64,000 bases of DNA. It comes from CAXPZW01 sp964221845. GTDB lineage: Bacteria > Bacteroidota > Bacteroidia > Flavobacteriales_D > Sanyastnellaceae. The notes beneath the pieces were generated by a model. The model searched no databases, had not been told where the DNA came from, and was given only the letters and a program-made list of their open reading frames with translations. Position 1 is the stretch's first letter. The number at the start of each line of letters is the position of its first letter. Positions 35,043 through 43,343 of this stretch are shown here, one piece after another. The DNA is taken from the NCBI GenBank assembly GCA_964221845.1, contig CAXPZW010000007.1, positions 1 to 64,000 on the forward strand, read 5' to 3'. Position numbers and translations under genes: made by a program.

Positions 35043-36257
35043 ATGCACGACCGATCCATCATGCACATGGACCTGGACACCTTTTTCGTGTCCGTAGAGC
35101 GCCTGCTCGACAGCCGCCTCAACAACAAACCCGTACTCATTGGCGGCACCAGTGATCGGGGAGTGGTGGCCGCGTGCAGTTACGAGGCGCGCCAGTTTGG
35201 CATCCACTCGGCCATGCCCATGCGTATGGCCAAAGAGCTGTGTCCCGAGGCCATCACCATCCGCGGCAATTCGGGCACTTACATGAAGTATTCCTCCATG
35301 GTCACCGACATTGTAGCCGAGCATGTACCCGTGTACGAAAAGACTTCGGTGGACGAATTCTACTGCGATCTCAGCGGCATGGACCGCTTCTTCGGCTGCA
35401 TGAAGTTTGCCAGCGAGTTGCGTCAGCGCATCATCCATGAAACGGGCTTGCCCATCAGCTTTGGCCTCTCGCAAAACAAAACCGTATCCAAGGTGGCCAC
35501 CGGTGAGGCCAAGCCCAACAACGAGCTCCGCATCGACAAAGGCACCGAACGTCCGTTTTTGGCACCGCTCTCCATCCGCAAAGTCCCCATGGTGGGGGAC
35601 AAGACCTACCAAACCCTGCGCAACCTGGGCATCCGTCAAATCCGCACCGTCCAAGACATGCCCATGGACATGATGGAACAGGTGCTGGGCCAACCTGGGG
35701 TGGGCATCTGGAAAAAGTGCAACGGCATCGACAACAGCCCGGTGGTGCAATACAACGAGCGCAAGTCCATTTCCACCGAACGCACCTTTGACAAGGACAC
35801 CATCGATGTGCACAAACTGCGTGGCATCCTCATTTCCATGACCGAGAACCTCGCCTACCAGCTCCGCCGGGGGGAGAAGCTCTCGGCCTGCGTCACGCTC
35901 AAAATCCGCTACTCGGACTTCAACACCTACACCCTGCAGCGCCGGGTGCCCTATACCTCTGCAGATCACTTGTTGGTGCCGTTGGTGCTGGAGCTGTTCA
36001 ACAAGCTCTACAACCGCCGTCTGCTGGTGCGTTTGGTGGGGGTGCGGTTCAGCCACTTGGTGGGTGGTGGGTACCAAATCAACCTCTTTGAAGACTCCGA
36101 AGAGCGCATGAACCTCTACCAAGCCATGGACCGCATGCGCAACCGCTTTGGCGACCGCGCGGTGATCTCCGCAGCAGGCATTGGCGCACGCACCATTGGG
36201 CGCAGCAACCCCTTCAACGGAGAGCCGCCACCCCTGCTGGCCAACCGGCGTCAGTGA
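35043..36257 (+). CDS. dinB: DNA polymerase IV (Y-family translesion polymerase)
   Basis: 404 residues from the ATG at 35043. The frame is open upstream into the repeat, but those codons show no homology and cross the operator. The metal site is D10 ('IMHMDLDTFFVSVERLL') with D104-E105 in 'TSVDEFYCDLSG'. The palm/fingers 'PVLIGG', 'VVAACSYEARQFGIHSAMPM' and the 'LPISFGLSQNKTVSKVATGE' segment are all typical, followed by a thumb HhH and the little-finger domain. It ends without an obvious beta-clamp peptide of the strict QLxLF form, although 'QINLFED' at ~350 is close to one. A palindrome upstream suggests damage-inducible control. Confidence 0.94.
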   Translation: MHDRSIMHMDLDTFFVSVERLLDSRLNNKPVLIGGTSDRGVVAACSYEARQFGIHSAMPMRMAKELCPEAITIRGNSGTYMKYSSMVTDIVAEHVPVYEKTSVDEFYCDLSGMDRFFGCMKFASELRQRIIHETGLPISFGLSQNKTVSKVATGEAKPNNELRIDKGTERPFLAPLSIRKVPMVGDKTYQTLRNLGIRQIRTVQDMPMDMMEQVLGQPGVGIWKKCNGIDNSPVVQYNERKSISTERTFDKDTIDVHKLRGILISMTENLAYQLRRGEKLSACVTLKIRYSDFNTYTLQRRVPYTSADHLLVPLVLELFNKLYNRRLLVRLVGVRFSHLVGGGYQINLFEDSEERMNLYQAMDRMRNRFGDRAVISAAGIGARTIGRSNPFNGEPPPLLANRRQ

Positions 36258-36263
36258 GGCGGT

Positions 36264-36271
36264 TATCTTTG
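36264..36271 (+). promoter_or_regulatory. -7 promoter element of the 36.3-kb membrane protein gene
   Basis: TATCTTTG matches TAnnTTTG and lies 5 bases before the ATG at 36277, giving a nearly leaderless mRNA. It supports this start over the longer frame that overlaps dinB. Confidence 0.5.
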
Positions 36272-36276
36272 GGGCG

Positions 36277-37656
36277 ATGTACATCAAGACCTTCCTCTTC
36301 GGCAAGGTGCCCATCGAACTGTGGGAATACCCTGTAATGGTGCTCTACTTGGGCATCATATTGGTGGTGTCCAGCAGGATCAAGCGGCGCCACCTGCCCA
36401 AGGTGCCGGCCTACCGCTTTTTCTTGTGGGGGCTGTGGGCCAAGGTCTTGGGTGGGCTGACCTTTGGCGCCATCTACATCTTCTATTACCGCGGCGGCGA
36501 CACCACCAGTTACTTTGAATGTGCGTTGGCCCAGTCCAACATGTTCACCTACAATTTGGGGGATTTCTTTACCACCTATTTCGGAGGAGGAACCCTGGAG
36601 ATCAAAAGCCTGTTCAACAACGAAACAGGCACGCCTATGCTCTACATCCTGCGCAACGACAACGCGCGGATCGTCTACAAACTGCTCACGCCCTTTATGC
36701 TACTGGGCTTCAAGAGCTACTTCCTGACCACGGTGCTCATTTCGGTGTTTACCTATGGTGGGCTCTGGCGCCTGTACTTGATGTTCGTGCGGTACTTCCC
36801 CCAGTTTGAGCGGCAGCTGGCCGTTGCGGTGTTGTTCATGCCCAGTGTGGTGTTCTGGGGCAGCGGCATCCTTAAAGACTCCTTTACCCTGGCGGCCACG
36901 TGCTACTTTATTGTGGCCACCAACAACCTGATCACGCGGCGCAAACATTGGCTCTGGCCGGCAGTCATGCTGCTGGGTAGCGGGTACCTGATCCTGCTGA
37001 TCAAACCTTACATCTTGCTCTTGCTCTTGCCGTGTACTGGGGTGTGGGTATTTTACGACCGCATCAAGCAGATCCGCAACCGTTTTTTCCGCTACATCAT
37101 TGTACCGGTGATGTACGCCTTCATCCTGGGAGGCAGTTACCTGCTGCTCGTGTCCATGGGTGACCGGTTGGGCAAGTTCTCCCTCCAAAACGCCCTGCAA
37201 ACCGCTGTGGTGACCCAGTACGACCTCAAACAGGACTATTACGAGGGCAACAGCTTTGACATCGGCACCTTGGACGGCACGTTTGGTGATCTGGTCAACA
37301 AGGCCCCGGCAGCCACCGTAGCGGGCCTCTACCGCCCCATGCTGGGCGAAAGCACCGAGCCGCTGATGATCATTGCGGGGCTTGAGAACTTCTTTATCCT
37401 GGCCACTACCCTGCTGGGGCTGATCTCGGTGCGCTGGCGCAGGTTGGTCCGGTTGGTTGCGGACTATCCGGTGCTGCTTTACAGCCTGGTGTTTGCCCTC
37501 ATGTTTGCGTTTATGATCGGGGTGACCACGTCCAACTTTGGGGCGTTGGTGCGGTTCAAAATCCCCTTGATTCCTCTGTACATGGCCACGGTCATGGTGC
37601 TGGTGGGGCACATGCGCGTGAACAAGACGCGCCGCCGCCTGAAGTTCATCCGTTGA
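36277..37656 (+). CDS. Polytopic membrane protein of unknown function
   Basis: 459 residues with about ten membrane helices. The start ATG 36277 follows dinB by 19 bases. After helix 2 there is a motif 'FYYRGGDTTSYFECA', and before helix 5 'PSVVFWGSGILKDSF'. Both kinds of motif occur in Bacteroidota membrane proteins that resemble polyprenyl-linked glycosyltransferases or polysaccharide polymerases. A periplasmic loop of ~90 residues lies between helices 7 and 8 ('DLKQDYYEGNSFDIGTLDGT'). The C-terminus is strongly basic ('NKTRRRLKFIR'). I cannot assign an enzymatic role; envelope polysaccharide synthesis is only a guess from the fold. Confidence 0.6.
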   Translation: MYIKTFLFGKVPIELWEYPVMVLYLGIILVVSSRIKRRHLPKVPAYRFFLWGLWAKVLGGLTFGAIYIFYYRGGDTTSYFECALAQSNMFTYNLGDFFTTYFGGGTLEIKSLFNNETGTPMLYILRNDNARIVYKLLTPFMLLGFKSYFLTTVLISVFTYGGLWRLYLMFVRYFPQFERQLAVAVLFMPSVVFWGSGILKDSFTLAATCYFIVATNNLITRRKHWLWPAVMLLGSGYLILLIKPYILLLLLPCTGVWVFYDRIKQIRNRFFRYIIVPVMYAFILGGSYLLLVSMGDRLGKFSLQNALQTAVVTQYDLKQDYYEGNSFDIGTLDGTFGDLVNKAPAATVAGLYRPMLGESTEPLMIIAGLENFFILATTLLGLISVRWRRLVRLVADYPVLLYSLVFALMFAFMIGVTTSNFGALVRFKIPLIPLYMATVMVLVGHMRVNKTRRRLKFIR

Positions 37657-37673
37657 TCGGGCCTTGAAAACAA

Positions 37674-37706
37674 CAACGCCACCGTTCCCAAGGGAAGGTG
37701 GCGTTG
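37674..37706. terminator. Bidirectional terminator between the membrane protein gene and atpC
   Basis: CAACGCCACC-G-TTCCC, loop AA, GGGAA-GGTGGCGTTG: a long stem with one bulge. The minus strand continues with TTGTTTTC, so it works best for the atpDC transcript. Confidence 0.85.
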
Positions 37707-37730
37707 CGCTTATAAAGGTTTGGAAAAGGC

Positions 37731-37967
37731 TTATTCTGCCAGGATGGTCACCTTGTTGTTGAGGACTTCAACGGTGCCGCCCTTTACGGCGAGCTCATGC
37801 ACCTGACCACCGGCTTCGGTGACCTTCACCGTGCCCTCGCGGAGGGTGGTGATCAAGGGTGCGTGGTTGTCCAGAATACCCAAGCTGCCGTCTGAACCAG
37901 GCAGTGAAACTACCTTGGCTTCGCCCGCAAACACTTGCTTTTCTGGAGTGATGACTTCTACGTGCAT
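37731..37967 (-). CDS. atpC: F-type ATP synthase epsilon subunit (short form)
   Basis: 78 residues, only the N-terminal beta-sandwich domain of the usual ~135-residue subunit. The C-terminal helical hairpin that inhibits ATPase activity is lacking. The start 'MHVEVITPEKQVFAGEAKVV' and 'SLPGSDGSLGILDNHAPLIT' are characteristic. Short forms like this are common in Bacteroidota. It follows atpD by 12 bases on the same strand, the usual atpD-atpC pair of this phylum, apart from the genes for the other subunits. Confidence 0.93.
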   Translation of the reverse strand: MHVEVITPEKQVFAGEAKVVSLPGSDGSLGILDNHAPLITTLREGTVKVTEAGGQVHELAVKGGTVEVLNNKVTILAE

Positions 37968-37979
37968 GGTGCAGTGGAA

Positions 37980-39488
37980 TTAGCTCGCTTTGGCTTCCGC
38001 CAGCATTTTCTCACCAGCTTCGATCACATCGTCGATGTTGCCTTGCAGGTTGAAGGCAGCCTCTGGATACTGGTCCAGTTCGCCGTTGAGGATCATGTTG
38101 AAGCCTTTGATGGTGTCTTCGATCGATACCAGTACCCCTGGGATACCGGTAAACTGCTCTGCTACGTGGAAAGGCTGTGACAGGAAGCGCTCGATACGAC
38201 GTGCGCGGTATACGGTCATCTTGTCTTCCTCGCTGAGCTCGTCCATACCGAGGATCGCGATGATGTCTTGCAGCTCTTTGTAGCGTTGCAGGGTTTCTTT
38301 CACGCGCTCTGCACAGGTGTAGTGCTCGTCACCCACGATGTCTGGGGTCAGGATTCGAGAGGTCGAATCGAGTGGATCTACCGCTGGATAGATACCGAGT
38401 GAAGCAATCTTACGTGAGAGTACGGTGGTCGCATCCAAGTGAGCAAACGTGGTTGCAGGTGCCGGGTCAGTGAGGTCATCCGCAGGTACGTATACCGCCT
38501 GAACCGAAGTAATCGAACCGCGCTTGGTCGAGGTAATGCGCTCTTGCATCGCACCCATCTCGGTGGCCAGGGTAGGCTGGTAACCTACTGCTGATGGCAT
38601 ACGGCCGAGCAGTGCAGATACCTCAGAACCCGCCTGGGTAAATCGGAAGATGTTGTCGATGAAGAACAGGATATCACGGCCGCCGCCATCGCCGTCGCCA
38701 TCACGGAAGTACTCCGCTACGGTCAGACCCGACAGGGCTACACGTGCACGTGCCCCGGGAGGCTCGTTCATCTGACCGAACACGAGGGTTGCTTGTGACT
38801 CGGCCAATTCTTTTTGGTCCACTTTAGAGAGATCCCAACCGCCGGACTCCATCGACTCTTCGAATTCCTTGCCGTACTTGATTACGCCAGATTCGATCAT
38901 CTCACGGAGGAGGTCGTTTCCTTCACGGGTACGCTCACCTACACCTGCGAATACTGAGAGACCTGCGTGGCCTTTCGCAATGTTGTTGATCAGCTCCATG
39001 ATGAGTACGGTCTTGCCTACACCAGCACCACCGAACAGACCAATCTTACCCCCTTTCACGTAGGGCTCGATGAGGTCGATCACCTTGATGCCGGTGAACA
39101 GTACTTCGGTAGAGGTCGAGAGGTCCTCGAATTTTGGTGCTTCACGGTGGATGCCGTAACCGCCAGTTTTATCAACGTCGCCAATGCCGTCGATGGCTTG
39201 TCCAACCACGTTGAACAGACGTCCTTTGATTTTTTCACCAATAGGCATGGTGATCGCTTGACCGGTCGACTTCACGGCCACGCCGCGCTTGAGACCTTCG
39301 GTAGAGTCCATTGCGATGGTACGCACGGAGTCCTCACCGATGTGCTGTTGACATTCCAAGATCAGGTCTTCGCCTTCACGCTCTACTACGAGTGCGTCGA
39401 GGATGTTCGGCAGATTAACGCCTTCGCCAAAAGTAACGTCGACTACCGGGCCGATTACCTGGGAAACTTTTCCAACGTTTTCAGACAT
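37980..39488 (-). CDS. atpD: F-type ATP synthase beta subunit
   Basis: 502 residues from the ATG at 39486-39488; the frame extends further upstream but that would cross the promoter. The N-terminus is 'GKVSQVIGPVVDVTF'. The Walker A loop is 'GLFGGAGVGKTVLIMELINN', followed by 'FAGVGERTREGNDL' and the Walker B region 'DILFFIDNIFRFTQAGSEVS'. The catalytic-site motif 'PSAVGYQPTLATEMGAMQER' is intact. The codons (GTA, CGT, TCT, ACC rather than GC-rich ones) are those of a highly expressed gene, matching two of the tandem T9SS genes. No alpha, gamma or delta genes are nearby. Confidence 0.97.
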   Translation of the reverse strand: MSENVGKVSQVIGPVVDVTFGEGVNLPNILDALVVEREGEDLILECQQHIGEDSVRTIAMDSTEGLKRGVAVKSTGQAITMPIGEKIKGRLFNVVGQAIDGIGDVDKTGGYGIHREAPKFEDLSTSTEVLFTGIKVIDLIEPYVKGGKIGLFGGAGVGKTVLIMELINNIAKGHAGLSVFAGVGERTREGNDLLREMIESGVIKYGKEFEESMESGGWDLSKVDQKELAESQATLVFGQMNEPPGARARVALSGLTVAEYFRDGDGDGGGRDILFFIDNIFRFTQAGSEVSALLGRMPSAVGYQPTLATEMGAMQERITSTKRGSITSVQAVYVPADDLTDPAPATTFAHLDATTVLSRKIASLGIYPAVDPLDSTSRILTPDIVGDEHYTCAERVKETLQRYKELQDIIAILGMDELSEEDKMTVYRARRIERFLSQPFHVAEQFTGIPGVLVSIEDTIKGFNMILNGELDQYPEAAFNLQGNIDDVIEAGEKMLAEAKAS

Positions 39489-39522
39489 GCTAACGTGTTG
39501 AGAATAATTTAAAAAACCGGTG

Positions 39523-39553
39523 CAAAAGTAGGGGTGTTCCTGAGAATAACCAA
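39523..39553 (-). promoter_or_regulatory. atpD promoter
   Basis: On the minus strand TTGG (39550-39553), 19 bases, then TACTTTTG (39523-39530), a perfect -7 element. An A/T-rich leader of about 30 bases precedes the ATG, as expected for strong expression. Confidence 0.75.
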
Positions 39554-39613
39554 GGTTCTGCGGCTTTTCTCGCACCAGAAATTCACACGCCATTCACAGG
39601 GGTGCCAATCCGC

Positions 39614-39621
39614 TATATTTG
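39614..39621 (+). promoter_or_regulatory. ribF -7 promoter element
   Basis: TATATTTG, a perfect TAnnTTTG. It overlaps the beginning of the open frame, which rules out a start at 39619 and points to GTG 39646 or TTG 39658 as the true start. Confidence 0.6.
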
Positions 39622-39657
39622 CGGCATCCGCGCTTTCCGAATGCGGTGTCTCTTGGA

Positions 39658-40590
39658 TTGAAAACCTACCCACAAACAGCCCAGTTTGCAGGCGTTGCCC
39701 GCCCGGTCCTGACCACAGGAACCTTTGACGGCGTGCACCTGGGTCACCGGCGCATCTTGGATCGCTTGGTGGAACTGTCCGAGCAGGTAGAGGGTGAAAC
39801 CGCCATGCTCACCTTTTTCCCGCACCCGCGCATGGTGCTCCATCCCGAGGACCATGGACTCCAATTGCTCACCACTCCCAGCGAAAAAGCAGCCTTGCTG
39901 GCCGAGGCCGGCATCAAGCACCTCATCGTGCAGCCGTTCACGCCAGAGTTGGCCCGCATGACCGCCACCCACTACATCCGCGACCTGCTCGTGCGCGACA
40001 TTGGCGTGCACACTATGGTGGTGGGGTACGATCATCACTTTGGCCGCAACCGCGAAGGGGATTTCGACAACCTGATGGAGTTTTCGGAGGTCTACGGATT
40101 CAACGTAGAAGAAATCCCCGCTTGGCAGATCGACGAGGTCAGCGTCAGCAGCACCAAAATCCGCGAGGCTTTGCTTGGGGGCGAGGTGGCCACCGCCGAA
40201 CGTTACTTGGGTTACCGCTATGGACTCGACGGTACGGTCGTCCCCGGCCAACAACTCGGCCAACAGCTAGGAGCACCCACGGCCAACATCCAACCGGAGT
40301 TCAATTGGAAGCTCGTACCGGGCAACGGCGTGTACGCTGCCCACGTGGTCGTTGACGGTCAAGAACACCCTGCAGTGGTCAACATCGGCAACCGTCCCAC
40401 CTTGGGTGACGGACTCGAACGTACCATTGAGGCACACCTTTTGCACTTTGAAGGCAACCTTTACCAGCGCAATGTGCGTTTGTTAATGGGAGCGTTTCTG
40501 CGCGGAGAGCGCAAGTTTTCCGATGCCGAAGCGTTGAAGGAACAGATCTCACAAGACGTGCGGCACGCGCACGCCTACTTTGAAGGATGA
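39658..40590 (+). CDS. ribF: Bifunctional riboflavin kinase / FAD synthetase
   Basis: About 310 residues. It phosphorylates riboflavin to FMN and adenylates it to FAD. I prefer the TTG at 39658, giving 'MKTYPQTAQF', which fits the usual start of the family; GTG 39646 is the other choice. The N-terminal nucleotidyltransferase has 'LTTGTFDGVHLGHRRILDRL' and 'VVGYDHHFGRNREGD', and the 'VSSTKIREAL' motif. The C-terminal riboflavin kinase has 'GQQLGAPTANIQPE' and 'YAAHVVVDG'. The ATGA overlap with the LRR gene suggests a shared transcript. Confidence 0.93.
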   Translation: MKTYPQTAQFAGVARPVLTTGTFDGVHLGHRRILDRLVELSEQVEGETAMLTFFPHPRMVLHPEDHGLQLLTTPSEKAALLAEAGIKHLIVQPFTPELARMTATHYIRDLLVRDIGVHTMVVGYDHHFGRNREGDFDNLMEFSEVYGFNVEEIPAWQIDEVSVSSTKIREALLGGEVATAERYLGYRYGLDGTVVPGQQLGQQLGAPTANIQPEFNWKLVPGNGVYAAHVVVDGQEHPAVVNIGNRPTLGDGLERTIEAHLLHFEGNLYQRNVRLLMGAFLRGERKFSDAEALKEQISQDVRHAHAYFEG

Positions 40591-41219
40591 ACATTCGCCT
40601 GATTACATGCATCGCCGCACTGGTGGCTTCGTTGAACGTGGCTGCCCAGTCGCTCACTCCTGAGCAGCTGGACACCTGCCGTGTGTTCAACGATTTGGGC
40701 GAAGCCATTGTCCAGGCCGATCAGGTGTACGTCCTGGACCTCACCCGTCAACGCCTCAAGGAATTCCCGCAAGAGGTGTTCCTCATGCGCAACCTCAACA
40801 CCCTGGTGCTGGACCGCAACAAGCTGGACTCCATCCCCAACCGCATCCAAGACCTGCATCACCTGCAGATCCTCTCGGTGGAGCGCAACAACTTGGAAAC
40901 CCTGCCCGACGGCATCTGCGCATTGGACTCGTTGCGCCAGCTGCGTTTGGGAGACAACGAAATCGCCCGCATCCCCGAGAACATTGGCCAATTGCAGGCC
41001 TTGGAGGTGCTCTCGCTTTGGAGCAACGTGGTGGGTTACTACCCCGAAAGCTTGTCTGAACTCAAGCGCCTCAAGGAGCTGGATTTGCTCAACGTCCAAA
41101 TGAACCAGGAGGAGCAGGATTTCGTGCGCTACTTGCTGCCCGAGGCCACCATCACGTTTTCGCCGCCGTGCGACTGCGAGTTTGAGGACCCTTGGGACGT
41201 GCCCGAAACCGACGAATGA
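40587..41219 (+). CDS. Exported leucine-rich-repeat protein
   Basis: 210 residues with a signal peptide ('MNIRLITCIAALVASLNVAA'). Residues ~45-165 hold five or six 23-residue LRRs of the bacterial plant-like type ('LNTLVLDRNKLDSIPNRIQD', 'LRQLRLGDNEIARIPENIGQ'). The tail is acidic with 'CDCEFEDPWD'. LRRs are protein-binding; the partner is unknown. It overlaps ribF by four bases at its start and the thiamine-binding-like gene by four bases (ATGA) at its end, so the group ribF-LRR-YkoF-pnuC-kinase is probably one operon. Confidence 0.82.
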   Translation: MNIRLITCIAALVASLNVAAQSLTPEQLDTCRVFNDLGEAIVQADQVYVLDLTRQRLKEFPQEVFLMRNLNTLVLDRNKLDSIPNRIQDLHHLQILSVERNNLETLPDGICALDSLRQLRLGDNEIARIPENIGQLQALEVLSLWSNVVGYYPESLSELKRLKELDLLNVQMNQEEQDFVRYLLPEATITFSPPCDCEFEDPWDVPETDE

Positions 41220-41485
41220 CGACTTTTGGCGGCATGTTCGTCTCCCTTGAAATCTCGAAGTACCCCCTGACCGAGGATTACATTGCCCACGTATTGGCCT
41301 TCATCGATCGCCTGGGTGGCCACCCCGAACTCGAGGTCATCACCAACCCCATGAGCACGCACATTTACGGTCCGCTGGACGTCGCCTTTCCGGTGGTCCA
41401 ACGCGCCATTGCTGAATCGTTCGCCGGCCCGGCTGCGGCTGCGTTGGTGCTCAAAGTATTGCCCGGCGATGTCCGTGACCTTTGA
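41216..41485 (+). CDS. Thiamine-binding/YkoF-like (DUF77-type) small protein
   Basis: 89 residues. The strand 'VSLEISKYPLTEDYIAHVLA', the central 'VITNPMSTHIYGPLDVAFPV' and the final helix resemble the MTH1187/YkoF family of small ferredoxin-like proteins, some of which bind thiamine. The start ATG overlaps the LRR stop (ATGA at 41216-41219). It overlaps the next gene (pnuC-like) by 17 bases. Its place next to a vitamin transporter suggests a sensing or delivery role, but the ligand is an inference from family similarity only. Confidence 0.65.
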   Translation: MTTFGGMFVSLEISKYPLTEDYIAHVLAFIDRLGGHPELEVITNPMSTHIYGPLDVAFPVVQRAIAESFAGPAAAALVLKVLPGDVRDL

Positions 41486-42032
41486 TCGACGGGCCCAACT
41501 GGTCACCGAAGTAGCAGCAGTCGCCCTGTCGCTGCTGTACACCTTCCGGTACATCAACCAGGAGCGCGACTGTTTTTTCTTTGGGATGGCTGGAGCGGCG
41601 TTGTTCGTGGTGCTCTGCATCCAACGTAAGATCTATGCCGAGGCCTTCTTGCAGCTGTTTTACGTCGGCTTTGGGCTCTATGGCTACCTCACGTTTGACC
41701 GTATGGTGGAACCGCCCGATTGGGGTTGGACTCCGCATTTGTTAGGCATTGCGGGCGCCTCGGCTTTCATGGTGCTGTTGGCCGTACTCTTGCCACGCTA
41801 CTCAGACACGCAATCTCCGTGGTTGGACGCGTTCACCACTTCGTTCAGCCTCTGGGCCACGTGGGTCATGGTGCAATGGATCCATGAAAACTGGTTGTAT
41901 TGGATGGTCATCGACGCTGTAGCCATTGTATTGTACGCGCGGCGTAAGTTGTACTGGGGTGCGGCATTGTTTGCCTTGTATGCGGTGATGGCCATGGATG
42001 GCTACTTTGGTTGGAAACTGTTTGTATGGTAG
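41469..42032 (+). CDS. PnuC-family vitamin transporter (nicotinamide riboside or thiamine)
   Basis: 187 residues from the ATG at 41469, with seven likely helices as in PnuC. Family marks are 'FRYINQERDCFFFGMAGAAL', 'FLQLFYVGFGLYGYLTF' and 'NWLYWMVIDAVAIVLYARRK'. PnuC proteins carry nicotinamide riboside and are driven by its phosphorylation inside; the PnuT branch carries thiamine. The next gene, a NadR-like kinase overlapping by seven bases, favours nicotinamide riboside. The previous gene, YkoF-like, favours thiamine. No TPP riboswitch is evident upstream. Confidence 0.85.
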   Translation: MSVTFDRRAQLVTEVAAVALSLLYTFRYINQERDCFFFGMAGAALFVVLCIQRKIYAEAFLQLFYVGFGLYGYLTFDRMVEPPDWGWTPHLLGIAGASAFMVLLAVLLPRYSDTQSPWLDAFTTSFSLWATWVMVQWIHENWLYWMVIDAVAIVLYARRKLYWGAALFALYAVMAMDGYFGWKLFVW

Positions 42033-42535
42033 ACTGGATCGTTGTCACCGGCCCGGAATCCTCCGGAAAGACCACCCTTGCGCAAGACCTTGTGCGGGAG
42101 TTGGAAGGTCTGCTGGTGCCTGAATATTCGCGCATCTACCTCGAACAAGCCGGCCTCCGCTACGGCCAAGATGACCTCGAGCTCATCGCTGCCGGCCAAC
42201 GCGGACTGGAACACCGAGCCCTGCGCTCCGCCACCCGCCCGATCGTCTCAGACACCGGGCTGGAAGTGCTCGAAGTCTGGTCCTTAGAACGCTTCAACCG
42301 TGTTCATCCCGAGATCACCAAGTGGCGCGAGCGCCCAGTGGGCCTCTACCTCCTGTGCCGCCCTGATCTGCCTTGGGAAGAAGACCCCCTGCGCGAGAAT
42401 CCCTTTGACCGCGACCGTTTGTTTGAGCGCTACTTGAACATGCTCAAAGCCGCTGACAAACCCTTTGCGATCGTGGAAGGGGACGGCAGCGCTCGTCTGC
42501 AAGCCGCGTTGGACGCGGTGCATTTCCAGCCATAA
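42026..42535 (+). CDS. NadR-like P-loop nucleoside/vitamin kinase
   Basis: 169 residues from the ATG at 42026. The Walker A 'VVTGPESSGKTTLAQDLVRE' is at the N-terminus, as in the ribosylnicotinamide kinase part of NadR. The following 'LLVPEYSRIYLEQAGLRYGQ' and 'PIVSDTGLEVLEVWSLERFN' match the same family. There is no nucleotidyltransferase domain, so it would only phosphorylate and trap a substrate brought in by the PnuC-type transporter. It is the last gene of the group and is followed by a hairpin terminator shared with tonB. Confidence 0.85.
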   Translation: MVDWIVVTGPESSGKTTLAQDLVRELEGLLVPEYSRIYLEQAGLRYGQDDLELIAAGQRGLEHRALRSATRPIVSDTGLEVLEVWSLERFNRVHPEITKWRERPVGLYLLCRPDLPWEEDPLRENPFDRDRLFERYLNMLKAADKPFAIVEGDGSARLQAALDAVHFQP

Positions 42536-42537
42536 AA

Positions 42538-42559
42538 AAAGGGGCCAATCGGCCCCTTT
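42538..42559. terminator. Terminator between the NadR-like gene and tonB
   Basis: AAAGGGGCC, loop AATC, GGCCCCTTT, with a run of seven A before the GGGG. On the minus strand this gives a G+C stem followed by T7, a strong terminator for tonB; on the plus strand it is weaker. Confidence 0.85.
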
Positions 42560-42581
42560 GGTCGTCTTTAAATGACGTGAG

Positions 42582-43295
42582 TTACTTGATGGTGAAGCGC
42601 ACAGGAATGTTGTACTTCACAGCTACGGCTTTACCCTGCTGTGATCCTGGGGTGTGCTTCGGCAGCTTGCGCACGGCTTCGAGCGCAGCTTCGTCGAGGT
42701 ACTTGTGTACCGAACGCACCACTTTGGCGTTGGCCACGTTGCCTTTCTTGTCGATCTCGTAGTAGATGTATACGGTGCCGTCGATGCCGGCTTCCTTCGC
42801 AATCTCTGGGTACTTGGCGTTCGACTGTACAAAGCCAATCACCTTTCCTTCGGTGCAGCCTTTGATTTCGTCTACGCTAACGTCTTCGCAGCCGGGGAAT
42901 GCAGGAAGCTTTTCTACTTTGAAGTAGTCGAGGGCCTCTTCGGCCACCTCTTCTTCTTCGAAATCAAACTCCTCTACTTCGGTGTCTTCTTCGAAGTCCA
43001 GGTCCAAGTCCAGCTCTTCTTCCACTTCCTCTTCGTCCTCCACGATCTCAATCACGGTGGTTTGCACCGGTGGGGGGGGTGGTGGGGGTGGGGGAGCGGT
43101 AATGTTGATCGGAATTTCTTCCTCCTCAATCAACTCAGACAGGACTTGATCGTTCTCAAGGGTGCGAATGTCAAATTCGGTCCAAACGAACGAGCTGAGC
43201 AGCAGGGCGCCAACCGCCATCAGACCCACGAAGAAACGGCTCATGCCGCGCTCGCGAGCGTCCAAGTTGGCTTGTGGTGATTTCTTGACTTCCAT
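42582..43295 (-). CDS. tonB: TonB-family energy transducer
   Basis: 237 residues. A basic N-terminus and one membrane helix (~20-40, 'FFVGLMAVGALLLSSFVW') are followed by a polyproline stretch (nine Pro) and a very acidic linker of ~55 residues ('EIVEDEEEVEEELDLDLDFE'). The C-terminal TonB domain has 'GTVYIYYEIDKKGNVANAKV' and ends 'AVKYNIPVRFTIK'. It couples the ExbBD proton motor to outer-membrane receptors. The acidic, rather than Pro-Lys, spacer and the two extra cysteines ('FPGCEDVSVDEIKGCTEG') are typical of Flavobacteriales. It follows vanZ on the same strand. Confidence 0.92.
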   Translation of the reverse strand: MEVKKSPQANLDARERGMSRFFVGLMAVGALLLSSFVWTEFDIRTLENDQVLSELIEEEEIPINITAPPPPPPPPPVQTTVIEIVEDEEEVEEELDLDLDFEEDTEVEEFDFEEEEVAEEALDYFKVEKLPAFPGCEDVSVDEIKGCTEGKVIGFVQSNAKYPEIAKEAGIDGTVYIYYEIDKKGNVANAKVVRSVHKYLDEAALEAVRKLPKHTPGSQQGKAVAVKYNIPVRFTIK

Positions 43296-43343
43296 TGCAA
43301 ATGGGGTTGAGCGGTTAAAAGTAAAACAATTGGCGCTCCGGTG

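Noticed and set aside
37731..37967. AtpC taken as truncated
   Set aside because: The missing C-terminal helices are normal for short epsilon subunits of Bacteroidota, and a terminator follows directly.
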